Positions 39,528 through 48,151 are shown, counted from the first letter of the stretch. The stretch: 64,000 nucleotides of DNA from Nitrososphaerota archaeon (GCA_027886865.1 JAPCJR010000002.1:62001-126000); one strand, 5' to 3'. The notes: generated by a model from the sequence alone, not told the origin. A program made the numbers and translations.

Positions 39528-40990
39528 TACCCCATGTAGACCGTCTTTATCCGCGTGTAGAAGTCGATGCCCTCTTCCCCCTGTTCCTTGAAGCTGTCTG
39601 AGCTGGATTTCTTGATCCCGCCGAAGGGGACCTGAAGCTCGAGCCCTACCGTTGGCCGGTTGATCTTGACTATGCCCGCCTGGACCCTGTCTGCGAAATC
39701 CAGGGCGCTGCCCAAGTTGCTCGTGCAGATGCAGGCGGTCAACCCGAACTCCGACTTGTTGGCGAGCTCCACAGCCTCGTCGACGCTCTTCACTTCGAAG
39801 ACGGATAGGACCGGGCCGAAGATCTCCTCCTTCGCTATCTTCATGTCGGCGAAGACGTTGTCGAATATCGTGGGCTGCATGAAATATCCCGTCGACGTCG
39901 TGGTGGACGGTCTCCCGCCTCCCGCGATGAGGTTCGCCCCCTCTCCCTTTCCTATCTCGACGTACCTGAGGTCCTTCTCAAGCTCCGACCGTGAGACCGC
40001 CGGGCCCATCTCGACGCCCTGCTCCAGACCGTTCCCTACCCGGAAAGACCTTGCCCGGTCCACCAACATGGCCGTGAACCGCTCCTTCACGGATTCGTGT
40101 ACCATCACCCTACTGGTAGCGGTGCACGCTTGGCCAGTGAGGCCGAACGCACTCTTGGCCACGACCTCGACCGCGTCTTCGAGCTTCGCGTCGGGCAAGA
40201 CTATCGTCGGGTTCTTGCCGCCCATCTCGAGCTGTATCCTGGCCATCTTACCGGAGTTCGCCCTCGCCCTCTGAATCCCGTCCCCGACCTCGTACGAACC
40301 CGTGAACGATATCGCATCCACTTCTCTGTTCAGCGCTAGTTCCTCCCCCACGGTGGAACCGGGACCGGTGACCAGGTTGAGGACCCCGGGCGGGACCCCG
40401 GCCTGCTCCAACGCCGAGACCAACTTGGTCGCTATCCCGGGGGTGAGCGACGCGGGCTTGAACACGACGGAGTTGCCGGAGACGAGTGCAGGGGCCATCT
40501 TCCAGGCTGGAATCGCGATCGGAAAGTTCCACGGGGTCATCAGCACGACGACCCCCACCGGCTCCCTGACTGAATACAGGAAGGTCTTCGGGAAGCTCGA
40601 CGGGTAGGTCTTGCCGTCCAGCCTGCTGCCCTGTCCACCGTAAAACCTGAAGAGGTCGACCGCCCTCCTTACCTCGCCTAGGGAATCGGCGAGCGTCTTG
40701 CCTTCCTCCGTGGTGAGAGTCCTTGCGAACTCGTCGACCTTGGACTCGATTATCTCAGCCGCCTTGTAAAGCACCTTCCCCCTCAGGGGCGCGGGGGTGC
40801 TCCTCCAAGAGGCGTGTGCCGCCCGCGCTGACTCCACCGCAGTCTTCGCGTCCTCCCTGGTGGAAAGCTGGAATTCGCCCAGGTCCTGAGCCGGGTCGGC
40901 CGGGTTGGTGACCCTGAACGTCGCTCCATCCTCCGACGGGACCCACTTGCCGCCGATGAAATTCAGGTGCGCCTGCGGCATTTTAATCAC
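39524..40990 (-). CDS. aldehyde dehydrogenase, probable 2,5-dioxopentanoate (2-oxoglutarate semialdehyde) dehydrogenase
   Basis: 488 residues from a GTG; an ATG nine bases later is possible, but a TATA at 41011-41019 is spaced for the GTG. Motifs: MTPWNFPIAIPAWKMAPALV near 151-170, catalytic Glu in QLEMGGKNP near 254-262, catalytic Cys in GLTGQACTATSRVMV near 282-296 and INRPTVGLELQVPFGG near 448-463. The last is typical of 2-oxoglutarate semialdehyde dehydrogenases. It would oxidise the KdaD product to 2-oxoglutarate. Succinate semialdehyde is an alternative substrate. Confidence 0.8.
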   Translation of the reverse strand: MIKMPQAHLNFIGGKWVPSEDGATFRVTNPADPAQDLGEFQLSTREDAKTAVESARAAHASWRSTPAPLRGKVLYKAAEIIESKVDEFARTLTTEEGKTLADSLGEVRRAVDLFRFYGGQGSRLDGKTYPSSFPKTFLYSVREPVGVVVLMTPWNFPIAIPAWKMAPALVSGNSVVFKPASLTPGIATKLVSALEQAGVPPGVLNLVTGPGSTVGEELALNREVDAISFTGSYEVGDGIQRARANSGKMARIQLEMGGKNPTIVLPDAKLEDAVEVVAKSAFGLTGQACTATSRVMVHESVKERFTAMLVDRARSFRVGNGLEQGVEMGPAVSRSELEKDLRYVEIGKGEGANLIAGGGRPSTTTSTGYFMQPTIFDNVFADMKIAKEEIFGPVLSVFEVKSVDEAVELANKSEFGLTACICTSNLGSALDFADRVQAGIVKINRPTVGLELQVPFGGIKKSSSDSFKEQGEEGIDFYTRIKTVYMGY

Positions 40991-41010
40991 GAACCTCGAC
41001 CAAGGGGTCC

Positions 41011-41019
41011 GATATATGC
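41011..41019 (-). promoter_or_regulatory. TATA box of the aldehyde dehydrogenase gene
   Basis: Minus-strand GCATATATC centred 25 bp before the GTG at 40990, making that GTG leaderless. Confidence 0.6.
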
Positions 41020-41124
41020 TTCAATCCAATCGCATGGACCAGCATTCACACGCACGTCCCAGCGTGGGCGGTCTATTGCCGCGGGTCAAGGTTATCAGTG
41101 TGGATTCCCGACGGGAGCGCAACC

Positions 41125-41565
41125 GTGGCACAGCGAGAGATCCAGTCCGTCGAGGTATCGTGTTTTGTGCACGCCACCGAGGACGATGCTAAGGTGAAGA
41201 AGTCGATCAGGGGGCTTCTGGCGACAGAAGAAGAGCCTACCGAGGAGGTGCTGGAGGGCCACTACGGGAACAAGATCATCCATGCCACCTGGCATCTCAC
41301 GGGGGACGACGCCTGGACGGCATTCCGGAGCGTGGCGGAAGCTCTGGGGAAGGAAGGGAGGGAAGAATTGCTCAGGAACCTCTCTGCGCACACGGACGAA
41401 CACGGAGCCCTATATCTCAGGATCAATAAGCAGACGCTCATCCGGGGCACCGCCATGCTCGCTTCGAGCGACCCCGTGAGGGTGAGGGTCAAGCCCCGCG
41501 GCTTCATGATGAAGGGCAGCCCGGAGCAGTTCTATGGCAGGCTGATGGGGTCGATAGCCGGGTGA
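41125..41565 (+). CDS. RNA-binding protein of the DUF54 / exosome-linked family
   Basis: 146 residues from a GTG. The family pattern is seen in SVEVSCFVHATEDDAKVKKS near 7-26, EGHYGNKIIHATWHL near 44-58 and LYLRINKQTLIRGTAML near 93-109, ending in VRVRVKPRGFMMKG. DUF54 proteins are encoded with exosome and RNase P genes in archaea and probably bind RNA. Upstream starts exist (GTG at 41098), but similarity begins at about residue 5. It overlaps the next gene by 4 bp. Confidence 0.72.
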   Translation: MAQREIQSVEVSCFVHATEDDAKVKKSIRGLLATEEEPTEEVLEGHYGNKIIHATWHLTGDDAWTAFRSVAEALGKEGREELLRNLSAHTDEHGALYLRINKQTLIRGTAMLASSDPVRVRVKPRGFMMKGSPEQFYGRLMGSIAG

Positions 41566-41846
41566 CGCACCCACAGAAACGGAAGCGATACCTCCTGCTC
41601 TCCTCAGACAAGGAGATCGGGCCGTCCGGGCAGAAGGAAGCAGTCAGGCTGCTGTTCGAGAGGTATCCGGACCTCGACCCGAAGAAGATGGTGTGGGTGG
41701 GCAGCTCGCTTATCTTCCGGACGGACCAGCTGAGGCTGCCTGAGATGAAGCTCAGCCTCATCATACGGGTCGGAGAGGCAACGCTAGTCCCCAAGAGCGC
41801 GTCCGGATCAATCAGCAAGCTCAAAAGAGCCGCGAAGCCCCGGTAG
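41562..41846 (+). CDS. putative RNase P protein component 2 (Pop5), divergent and short
   Basis: 94 residues from a GTG overlapping the DUF54 stop. It has an N-terminal KRKRYLLLSS strand and a C-terminal SASGSISKLKRAAKPR that resemble the ends of archaeal Pop5 (RYL... and SGTIKK...). The middle is shorter than usual. The DUF54-RNase P component order is common in archaea and supports the call, but the sequence match is weak. Another small RNA-binding protein is possible. Confidence 0.45.
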   Translation: MTHPQKRKRYLLLSSDKEIGPSGQKEAVRLLFERYPDLDPKKMVWVGSSLIFRTDQLRLPEMKLSLIIRVGEATLVPKSASGSISKLKRAAKPR

Positions 41847-41854
41847 CGGCGGGC

Positions 41855-42232
41855 ATGGTAAAGTACTTCACCGAGGAATACTTCAAGGACGTCGAGAACA
41901 AGCTAGTCGCGGACCCCAAGTGGCTGGAAGATACCAAGGGCGTCAAGACGACGATTCTCCTCGGCGCAACGGACCAGGGCGCGGCCTTTCTGCTCAAGGT
42001 CGAGGACGGGGTAACCAGCATCTCGAAGGCCGAGGCCGGAACGGCCGCCGAGTTCACTTTCGAGGGGAGCTATGACACCTGGACTAAGGTCGCAAAGGGC
42101 GAGGTCGACCTCCAGTCCGCCGTGCTCAAGGGCTTGCTCAAGTTCAGGGGTTCGATAACCAAGATCCTGTTCTACAAGAACCGCTTCGTCAGGATAGCCG
42201 AGGTCATCCGGGCCGTGCCCGTGGATTTCTAG
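41855..42232 (+). CDS. SCP2 sterol-carrier-like domain protein
   Basis: 125 residues, a single SCP2 domain: GVKTTILLGATDQGAAFLLK near 29-48, AEFTFEGSYDTWTKVAKGEV near 64-83 and LQSAVLKGLLKFRGSITKIL near 86-105. SCP2 domains bind hydrophobic ligands such as acyl-CoA. It faces a DUF35-thiolase pair and shares its stop region (CTAG) with the DUF35 gene. A role in lipid or acyl-CoA handling is likely. Confidence 0.82.
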   Translation: MVKYFTEEYFKDVENKLVADPKWLEDTKGVKTTILLGATDQGAAFLLKVEDGVTSISKAEAGTAAEFTFEGSYDTWTKVAKGEVDLQSAVLKGLLKFRGSITKILFYKNRFVRIAEVIRAVPVDF

Positions 42233-42672
42233 GACGCGACCACGAAGACGTAGTACGGCGAGCCTTGAGCGGTCTTCCGGGCCTCGAGCCTCAGCTTCAT
42301 GCCTGGCGCGAGCTTCTCGATGCTCGAGCCCTCGACCCATGCGAGTATCTTCAGCCCTTCGTTCAGCCTCCCGATCGCCACGATGTAAGGGTCGCTCTCC
42401 ACGAAGCTCGTGGGGGTCACGATGACGTAGGTGAACGTCAGGAGTTCCGCGTCAGTCCCCATGCTTATCCATTCCGCGTCGCCGCTCATGCACCTCGGAC
42501 AGTCGGTCTGCGGTGGGAAGCTGACCTCGCCGCAGGCCTTGCATCGGGTCGTGACGAACTTCCCCTCCTTTAGCGAGTCCCAGAATTGATGCGTCTTGGA
42601 GATGGGCAGGTTGAACGTGAGGTTCAGAGTCCTTCGGGAGTGCAGGGTCGGAGGCTCGGCGTCCACGGTCAT
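42229..42672 (-). CDS. DUF35 zinc-ribbon/OB-fold acyl-CoA-binding protein
   Basis: 147 residues. A rubredoxin-like zinc ribbon TTRCKACGEVSFPPQTDCPR near 41-60 precedes an OB fold (AELLTFTYVIVTPTSFVESD near 74-93). DUF35 proteins partner thiolases and HMG-CoA synthase in archaea, bridging acyl-CoA transfer in the acetoacetyl-CoA/HMG-CoA complex. The ATG overlaps the thiolase stop by 4 bp. No HMG-CoA synthase is in the window. Confidence 0.86.
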   Translation of the reverse strand: MTVDAEPPTLHSRRTLNLTFNLPISKTHQFWDSLKEGKFVTTRCKACGEVSFPPQTDCPRCMSGDAEWISMGTDAELLTFTYVIVTPTSFVESDPYIVAIGRLNEGLKILAWVEGSSIEKLAPGMKLRLEARKTAQGSPYYVFVVAS

Positions 42673-43832
42673 GCGCTCCTCGACAGGACGGTCACATAGC
42701 AGTAGTGGCCCGTGCCCCCCACGTTGTGCACGAGCCCGTTCCCCTTCTTCAATGGGACCTGTCTCTTCCCGGCTTCGCCCCTCAGCTGCTTGGAGACCTC
42801 GACCATCATAGACACCCCTGTCGCGCCCACGGGATGGCCCTTTGCCTTCAGGCCCCCATCGACGTTCACTGGGATCCTTCCGCCTATCTCCGTCTGTCCG
42901 TCGCGGATCATCTTGGCACCTTCGCCCTTGGCGCAGAAGCCCAGGTCTTCGTATGCCATGAGCTCGGCTATGGTGAAGCAGTCGTGGCAGGTCGCAACGT
43001 CCATGTCCTGGGGGGTCATCCTGGATGCGGCGTACGCCTTCCGTGCGGCGTCCACCGTTGCCGCCAGGCCGACGTAGTCGTCCCTCTTGCTGAGGTTCGC
43101 CGAATCCGAAGAGACCCCCATGCCCTTGATCCAGACCGGCGTGTCGGTGAGCCTCCTCGCCGTCTCCTCGCTCGCCAAGATGACGGTCGCCGACCCGTCC
43201 GTGATAGGGCAGGCGTCATACAGCTTGAGCGGCCAGGATACCATCTGCGAGCCCATAGCTTTCTCCAGGGTAATCTCCTTCTGGAACTGAGCGAGCGGGT
43301 TCATCGAAGCGTAGTGGTGGGCCTTGACGGCCACCCTCGCCAGGTCTTCCTGCGTCGTTCCGAAGCGGTTCATGTGCGCGACGGCGTACAGGGCATAGTA
43401 GGCGGGGAAGGTCATCCCGTAGTTCTCGAACTCCCAGAGATACGAACCGGCCCTACCCATCAGCTCCACCGACGTGAGCGTGTCGACTTCGGTCATCTTC
43501 TCGAGGCCGACCGCCATCGAGATCTCGGACTCGCCGCTGGCCACGCTCAGGTATGCGTTCTTCACGGCTGCGCTCCCGCTCGCGCAAGCGGCCTCGACCC
43601 GCATCGTAGGAACATTATGGAATCCGGCGTATTCATTGACGACCACCGCCGGCAGAGACTCCTCGTACCAACCGCCTGCGCTGCCCAAAGTGACGCTCTC
43701 TATCTGCTTCTTTTCGACGCCTGCGTCCTCCATGGCACCCTTTATCGACTCGAAGGCAAGCTCCGCAATGTCGACGTCCGTCCTCCTGCCGAATTTGGAG
43801 TGTCCGATGCCGACGATGGCGACCTTTCTCAT
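42669..43832 (-). CDS. SCP2-type thiolase (acetyl-CoA C-acyltransferase)
   Basis: 387 residues. Nucleophilic Cys in RVEAACASGSAAVKNAYLS near 78-96; catalytic His and Gly motif in VNVDGGLKAKGHPVGATGVS near 323-342; ATCHDCFTIAELMAYEDLGF near 285-304. This class either condenses acetyl-CoA to acetoacetyl-CoA (mevalonate route, with DUF35) or cleaves 3-ketoacyl-CoA in beta-oxidation. Neighbouring acyl-CoA dehydrogenase and hydroxyacyl-CoA dehydrogenase genes favour a beta-oxidation link; both roles are possible. Confidence 0.9.
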   Translation of the reverse strand: MRKVAIVGIGHSKFGRRTDVDIAELAFESIKGAMEDAGVEKKQIESVTLGSAGGWYEESLPAVVVNEYAGFHNVPTMRVEAACASGSAAVKNAYLSVASGESEISMAVGLEKMTEVDTLTSVELMGRAGSYLWEFENYGMTFPAYYALYAVAHMNRFGTTQEDLARVAVKAHHYASMNPLAQFQKEITLEKAMGSQMVSWPLKLYDACPITDGSATVILASEETARRLTDTPVWIKGMGVSSDSANLSKRDDYVGLAATVDAARKAYAASRMTPQDMDVATCHDCFTIAELMAYEDLGFCAKGEGAKMIRDGQTEIGGRIPVNVDGGLKAKGHPVGATGVSMMVEVSKQLRGEAGKRQVPLKKGNGLVHNVGGTGHYCYVTVLSRSA

Positions 43833-43885
43833 TGCGGAATCATCCGAATAGGGGTTTTCCTCTATTTCAACGATGCTGTGGCTGG

Positions 43886-45085
43886 TCAGGACCGGCCGAT
43901 GACGCCCATCTCTTTTGCTATCTCTTTCATTATGGTCAACCTCTGGATGTCGTTGGTGCCCTCGTACGTCTTGATTACCTGGGAGTCCCGGAGTATCCTC
44001 TCGACCTGCATGTCGGCTGAAACTCCGTATGCGCCCATGATGAGCATCGCCTTGTGGGCGTTCGTCTCGGCCGCCTCGGTGGCCACTATCTTCGCGATCG
44101 AGGATGCCTTGATGAATTCCTTGCCCTTCTTGGTCAGCGTCGCCGCCCAGTACGTGAGCAGACGCGCCGTCTGCACCGCTACCGCCATCTCAGCTATCTT
44201 GAACTGGACCTGCTGGTAGGTGAGAAGGTATTCGCCGAAGGTCTGTCTCTGCGTCGAGTAGTTGAGCGCAGCTTCCAGGGCGGCCTGCGCCAGTCCCGTG
44301 CCCTGAGCGGCCACACCGACCCTCCCGTAGTCGTATGTCGTCAGTGCGACGTTCACGCCGCGCCCGACCTCTCCGACGACGTTCTCCTCCGGGACCTCTA
44401 GGTTCTCGAAGACCAGCTCGACGGGCTGGTCTCCCCTGAGCCCCATCGTGTCTATCCTCTGACCGACACGCAGCCCCGCCGCTCCCTTCTCGGTGATGAA
44501 GGCGGTCACCCCTCTGTGCCTCTTGGCTTCTTCGGGGGGGCTCGTTCGGGCGAATATCAGGTAGATGTCCGCTTTGTCTCCGTTGGTGATGAACACCTTC
44601 TTGCCGTTTATCATGTACTTCCCTCCTTCCCTTTTCGCCGTGGTGCTGATGCCCGCCACGTCGGACCCCGCCCCGGGTTCGGTCATCGCGTGCGCCGCTA
44701 TCTTCTCGCCGCGCGCTATCGGAGTCAGGAACCTCCGCTTCTGCTCCGGCGTCCCGAAGCGGAAGAGCGGGACCGAGACCAGGTAGTTAGCGCCCACAAC
44801 GGCCGAGAACGCGGCAGAGAAGCGAGCGAGCTCCTCCGTGGCCAGCACCAACGACAGGTCGTCGCCGCCGCTGCCTCCATACTCTTCCGGGAAGGGCACC
44901 CCGAAGAGGCCCAGCCGACCTGCCTTCCTGACCAGCTCCATGTCCATCTCGTTCTCCCTGTCTATCTTCGGAGCTTGGGGCGCGAGCTCCTTCTCGGCGA
45001 ACTCCCTGACCACCTTGCGGAAGGCTTCGTGCTCCTCCGAGACCTCAATGACATAGTCCAGCGAACTCGGCGAGAGGGTGCTCAA
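43886..45085 (-). CDS. acyl-CoA dehydrogenase
   Basis: 399 residues from a TTG. FAD/substrate motifs: AHAMTEPGAGSDVAGISTTA near 131-150, KVFITNGDKADIYLIF near 163-178 and the C-terminal YEGTNDIQRLTIMKEIAKEM near 373-392, whose Glu is the expected catalytic base. It introduces the 2,3 double bond into acyl-CoA, passing electrons to an electron-transfer flavoprotein not seen here. It is between the thiolase and the hydroxyacyl-CoA dehydrogenase fusion on the same strand. Confidence 0.93.
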   Translation of the reverse strand: MSTLSPSSLDYVIEVSEEHEAFRKVVREFAEKELAPQAPKIDRENEMDMELVRKAGRLGLFGVPFPEEYGGSGGDDLSLVLATEELARFSAAFSAVVGANYLVSVPLFRFGTPEQKRRFLTPIARGEKIAAHAMTEPGAGSDVAGISTTAKREGGKYMINGKKVFITNGDKADIYLIFARTSPPEEAKRHRGVTAFITEKGAAGLRVGQRIDTMGLRGDQPVELVFENLEVPEENVVGEVGRGVNVALTTYDYGRVGVAAQGTGLAQAALEAALNYSTQRQTFGEYLLTYQQVQFKIAEMAVAVQTARLLTYWAATLTKKGKEFIKASSIAKIVATEAAETNAHKAMLIMGAYGVSADMQVERILRDSQVIKTYEGTNDIQRLTIMKEIAKEMGVIGRS

Positions 45086-45185
45086 TGAGCCGACCCCTCA
45101 TCGGTCAAGGGAAGCGCAGAACCCGTTGCGACCGTCAAGCGTATTTCGGCTCTTGACCAAGAGGCCAAACCTGATAACAGTTTCC

Positions 45186-47159
45186 CTACTCTCCCTTGAA
45201 CTCGGGCTCCTTCTTGGAGAGGAACGAGGTTATCCCTTCGTTCGCATCCTGCGTCGAAAGCAACAAAGCAAAGCTGCTCGCCTCGAAGTATTGCCCGAGG
45301 TCTGTCGGGACCTGTGTGGCGAGGTTGAGCGCTTGCTTCGCGAACTTGAGCGAAAGAGGCGCGCGCTTGGAGAGGTTCCTTGCAAACTCGTCGACCCGTT
45401 GCTGAAACTCCTCGTTTGCAAAGACGCGGTCGACCAGGCCCGCCTGAAGAGCTTCGTCAGCGGGGAGCCGGGTCCCGAAATAGATCATCTCTCTGGCCTT
45501 CGCCAGGCCCACCAGTTTGATGAGACGCTGCGTCCCCCCGGCACCTGGGATTATCCCGAGGTTGGTCTCTGTCAGGCCTATTTGGCTCGATTTCGACGCC
45601 AGCCTGAAGTCGCACGCCAGAGCGAGCTCGCAACCGCCTCCAAAGGCGTATCCGTTGATTGCCGCTATCACGGGCTTGGGCAGCCTCTCGAAGGCGCTGA
45701 AGACCTCAAACATCCTTCGGGAAGCGTCGAACGCCTTCGATGGCGCGCCGAACCCGAAGCTCGTAATGTCGGCCCCCGCGCTGAAGGCCTTGCCTCCCTC
45801 CCCGCTCAAGACGAGCACCCTGACCGAGTCGTCAGCTGCGACCTCCCTCGCAACCGCTTCGAGCTCCTCGGTCATCTTTGGCGTGATCGTGTTAAGCCTG
45901 TGCGGCCTGTTGAGGGTTACCCACGCAATCGGCGGTGTCTTCTTTAGGACGACCTCCTCGAACCTCTTCTCGGAGCTCGAGTACTCGTAGAAGCCGCGGC
46001 CGGAAGAGACGCCGAGCTCGCCCTTCTTCACCATCTCCTCAAGCATCTGGTCGGGGGCGTAATCGCGTCCGTACATATCCTGCTTGGCCTTGAGGAAGAC
46101 AACGACCCTGTCTATCCCCCATCGGTCGGCCATCTGGAGTATCCCCTCGGGGAAGCCGAGGCCTAGCTTGACTGAGAGGTCGAGGTCCTCCCTGCTGCAG
46201 ACCTGGTTCCTGAGCAGCCAGGCGGCGGCGTTTACGGCCACCGAGAGGAACGAGAGGGGGTCTAACCTCTCTCCCGCTTCCTTGCCTATCTTCGGCCTGG
46301 AGGACCCCGCGTAGACATAGAAGCCCTCCCCGCTCTTCTTGCCCAGCTTCCCCTCTTCGAACTTCTCCTTGAAGAGCGGAGCGCCGAGTATGCTGCTGGG
46401 CTCGCGCGACTTCACGGCCTCGGCCGCTTTGTAGAGCACGTCTATCCCGGTGTAGTCCGCCAGCTCGAAGAGCCCCATCGGCAGCCCCGCCTTGTAGACG
46501 GCGGCGGAGTCTATCTCGGCGACCGTCGCCTCGTCCCTCGTGACCATCCAGGCGGCCTCGTTCAGCAGAGGTCCCAGTATCCTGTTGACGATGAAGCCGG
46601 GCACGTCCTTGTTGCACATGACGACCTGCTTGCCGAGCTGTCTCGCGAATCCCAAGGCGGCGTCGACGGTCTCCTGAGAGGTACCGCTGCCCCTGGTCAC
46701 CTCGACGAGAGGCATCATCACCGGAGGATTGAAGAAGTGCAGCCCCACGAACCTTTCCGGCTTCCGCACGGAGGCCGCTATCTCGGTTATCGGAATCGTG
46801 CTCGTGTTCGAGGCAAAGGTCCCCTTCTTGTTTATCTGGTCGAGCTGATAGAACAGGGCTTCCTTCGTGGCCAGCTCCTCCGGGACCGCCTCAATCACCA
46901 GTTCGGCCCCCGCGAGCTCGTTCAGGTCGAGCGTCGGCCGTATCCGGCCCATGACCTCTGCGCCCTTCTCCTTGGTTATCGCCCCCTTCTCCACAAGCTT
47001 GGAGACGCTCCATCTGATCTTCTCCACGCCAGCATCGAGAAACGACTGCTTGACGTCGTACAGCAACACGTCAAAGCCGGCAAGCCCCGCAACCTCTGCG
47101 ATGCCGTGCCCCATCGTACCGGCACCCAGCACGCCTACACTCCGAACCTTGCTTGTCAA
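45186..47159 (-). CDS. 3-hydroxyacyl-CoA dehydrogenase / enoyl-CoA hydratase fusion
   Basis: 657 residues from the TTG just before SVGVLGAGTMGHG. Residues 5-290 are the NAD domain (GVLGAGTMGHGIAEVAG near 8-24, VGLHFFNPPVMMPLVEVTRG near 137-156); 290-390 carries the dehydrogenase C-terminal domains. Residues 400-657 are crotonase, with FSAGADITSFGFG near 461-473 and NGYAFGGGCELALACDFRLA near 505-524. It hydrates crotonyl-CoA-type substrates and oxidises the product. The order dehydrogenase-crotonase matches crenarchaeal fusions of the hydroxypropionate-hydroxybutyrate cycle and beta-oxidation. Confidence 0.92.
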   Translation of the reverse strand: MTSKVRSVGVLGAGTMGHGIAEVAGLAGFDVLLYDVKQSFLDAGVEKIRWSVSKLVEKGAITKEKGAEVMGRIRPTLDLNELAGAELVIEAVPEELATKEALFYQLDQINKKGTFASNTSTIPITEIAASVRKPERFVGLHFFNPPVMMPLVEVTRGSGTSQETVDAALGFARQLGKQVVMCNKDVPGFIVNRILGPLLNEAAWMVTRDEATVAEIDSAAVYKAGLPMGLFELADYTGIDVLYKAAEAVKSREPSSILGAPLFKEKFEEGKLGKKSGEGFYVYAGSSRPKIGKEAGERLDPLSFLSVAVNAAAWLLRNQVCSREDLDLSVKLGLGFPEGILQMADRWGIDRVVVFLKAKQDMYGRDYAPDQMLEEMVKKGELGVSSGRGFYEYSSSEKRFEEVVLKKTPPIAWVTLNRPHRLNTITPKMTEELEAVAREVAADDSVRVLVLSGEGGKAFSAGADITSFGFGAPSKAFDASRRMFEVFSAFERLPKPVIAAINGYAFGGGCELALACDFRLASKSSQIGLTETNLGIIPGAGGTQRLIKLVGLAKAREMIYFGTRLPADEALQAGLVDRVFANEEFQQRVDEFARNLSKRAPLSLKFAKQALNLATQVPTDLGQYFEASSFALLLSTQDANEGITSFLSKKEPEFKGE

Positions 47160-47249
47160 TCTGAGACCCCACTTCGAGGGCCTCGGGGTTTGTAAAGATG
47201 ACCTATGCGACTGATACGGGAAAGTTCCCTTCGAGAGATAGCGCGGCAC

Positions 47250-47689
47250 GATGTATATGGCCGCGCATAAAGCCTAAAAGAAGCAAGAATTCAATGACGA
47301 AAGACGATGAGGTTAACGCCGTCCCAGTCTTAGCCCTGGATAGCTCCAAGGGCAGATGAAGAACTCGCGACGATACTGAGTCAAATAAAACAAGCAGAGC
47401 CGAGTTGGGCATCCTTCTCGGCGCTCAGCTTGTAAGACTTGCATGTCCTGGTAAATCAGACAGACGCCTCTTCCGGCATTTCTCACCCTGCTTGCTCTGC
47501 GCTCCGGATTCCTTGGAGTTCCCTTGCACAGTTCCTTCGCTTCTCTCACAATGGACGCATTCCGAAGCCTGGCAGGGACTTCGAAAGCGGAGAAGGCTTC
47601 ACAGAAATCCTCGGCGAGATTACATTCCCTCCGCTCGACAGAGTCGATAATCCGAAAGTATTCAAGCGACCGCGCAGACGACCACAAGA
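47250..47689. other. gene-poor stretch with traces of a decayed zinc-ribbon frame
   Basis: No convincing gene covers these 440 bp. On the minus strand one frame contains SPCQASECVHCERSEGT near 47540-47590, and a shifted frame further on reads RTCKSYKLSAEKDAQLGS (about 47410-47465), separated by stops. Together they resemble a broken CxxC zinc-ribbon gene. A 124-residue frame overlapping them (47313-47687) has no recognisable features. No tRNA or known structural RNA was found by eye. Confidence 0.3.
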
Positions 47690-47878
47690 ATGCTCGTAAT
47701 CAAGGACGTCAAGGTCCACGATGACACCCACAAAGTATTGAAGCTGCTCAAGGCTCAGAACCGCAGCAAGAGCATGGACGAGGTGATCAGGGAGCTGGTC
47801 AAGAAGGGCACGGGCAAGAGCATCGAGCAGTATTCATCCCAGAAGAAGAACTCGAAACTGACCGCGTTCTTGAAGTAG
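47690..47878 (+). CDS. VapB-like ribbon-helix-helix small protein
   Basis: 62 residues. The N-terminus has a strand and two helices (KDVKVHDDTHKVLKLLKAQN near 5-24, SKSMDEVIRELVKKG near 26-40), as in ribbon-helix-helix antitoxins of the VapB type. The C-terminal tail is polar. No PIN or RelE toxin lies next to it, so it may be an orphan antitoxin or a stand-alone regulator. Confidence 0.6.
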   Translation: MLVIKDVKVHDDTHKVLKLLKAQNRSKSMDEVIRELVKKGTGKSIEQYSSQKKNSKLTAFLK

Positions 47879-47887
47879 TCGCAAGAC

Positions 47888-47897
47888 AAAAATACAA
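47888..47897 (+). promoter_or_regulatory. TATA-like box for the 48-residue protein
   Basis: AAAAATACAA centred 27 bp before the ATG at 47920, consistent with a leaderless small transcript. Confidence 0.45.
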
Positions 47898-47919
47898 AGA
47901 ATCGGGGCCATCCAACCCG

Positions 47920-48066
47920 ATGGCCAAATTCGACAGCATCGTCGAGAAGAAACTGCTCACCGTCACCGAGAAAGAAACCGAGATCACTTTGGTCTTCGAG
48001 GACAACAGGTTCCTCTTCGTCTCCGTCAAGGACGGAAAGCTGGTCTGCGAGAGCGTACCAGAGTAG
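47920..48066 (+). CDS. 48-residue protein of unknown function
   Basis: A short frame starting MAKFDSIVEKKLLTVTEK and ending KLVCESVPE. It is predicted as helix plus beta hairpin (ITLVFEDNRFLFVSVKDGKL). The promoter spacing and codon pattern support a real gene, but the family is not recognised. It follows the RHH protein gene by 41 bp. Confidence 0.5.
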   Translation: MAKFDSIVEKKLLTVTEKETEITLVFEDNRFLFVSVKDGKLVCESVPE

Positions 48067-48151
48067 ACCGAAAGCAAGACGTCGGTCCTTCGCGCGGACC
48101 TATCCGCTCGGGGAATCGCGAGCTTGTCTGATTGGAATTCTTGTGCGTGCC

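Noticed and set aside
42705..44219. Plus-strand 504-codon open frame
   Set aside because: Antisense to the thiolase and acyl-CoA dehydrogenase genes; no recognisable domain.
47313..47687. Minus-strand 124-codon frame in the gene-poor stretch
   Set aside because: No family pattern, odd composition and no promoter at a useful distance; a broken zinc-ribbon frame overlaps it.
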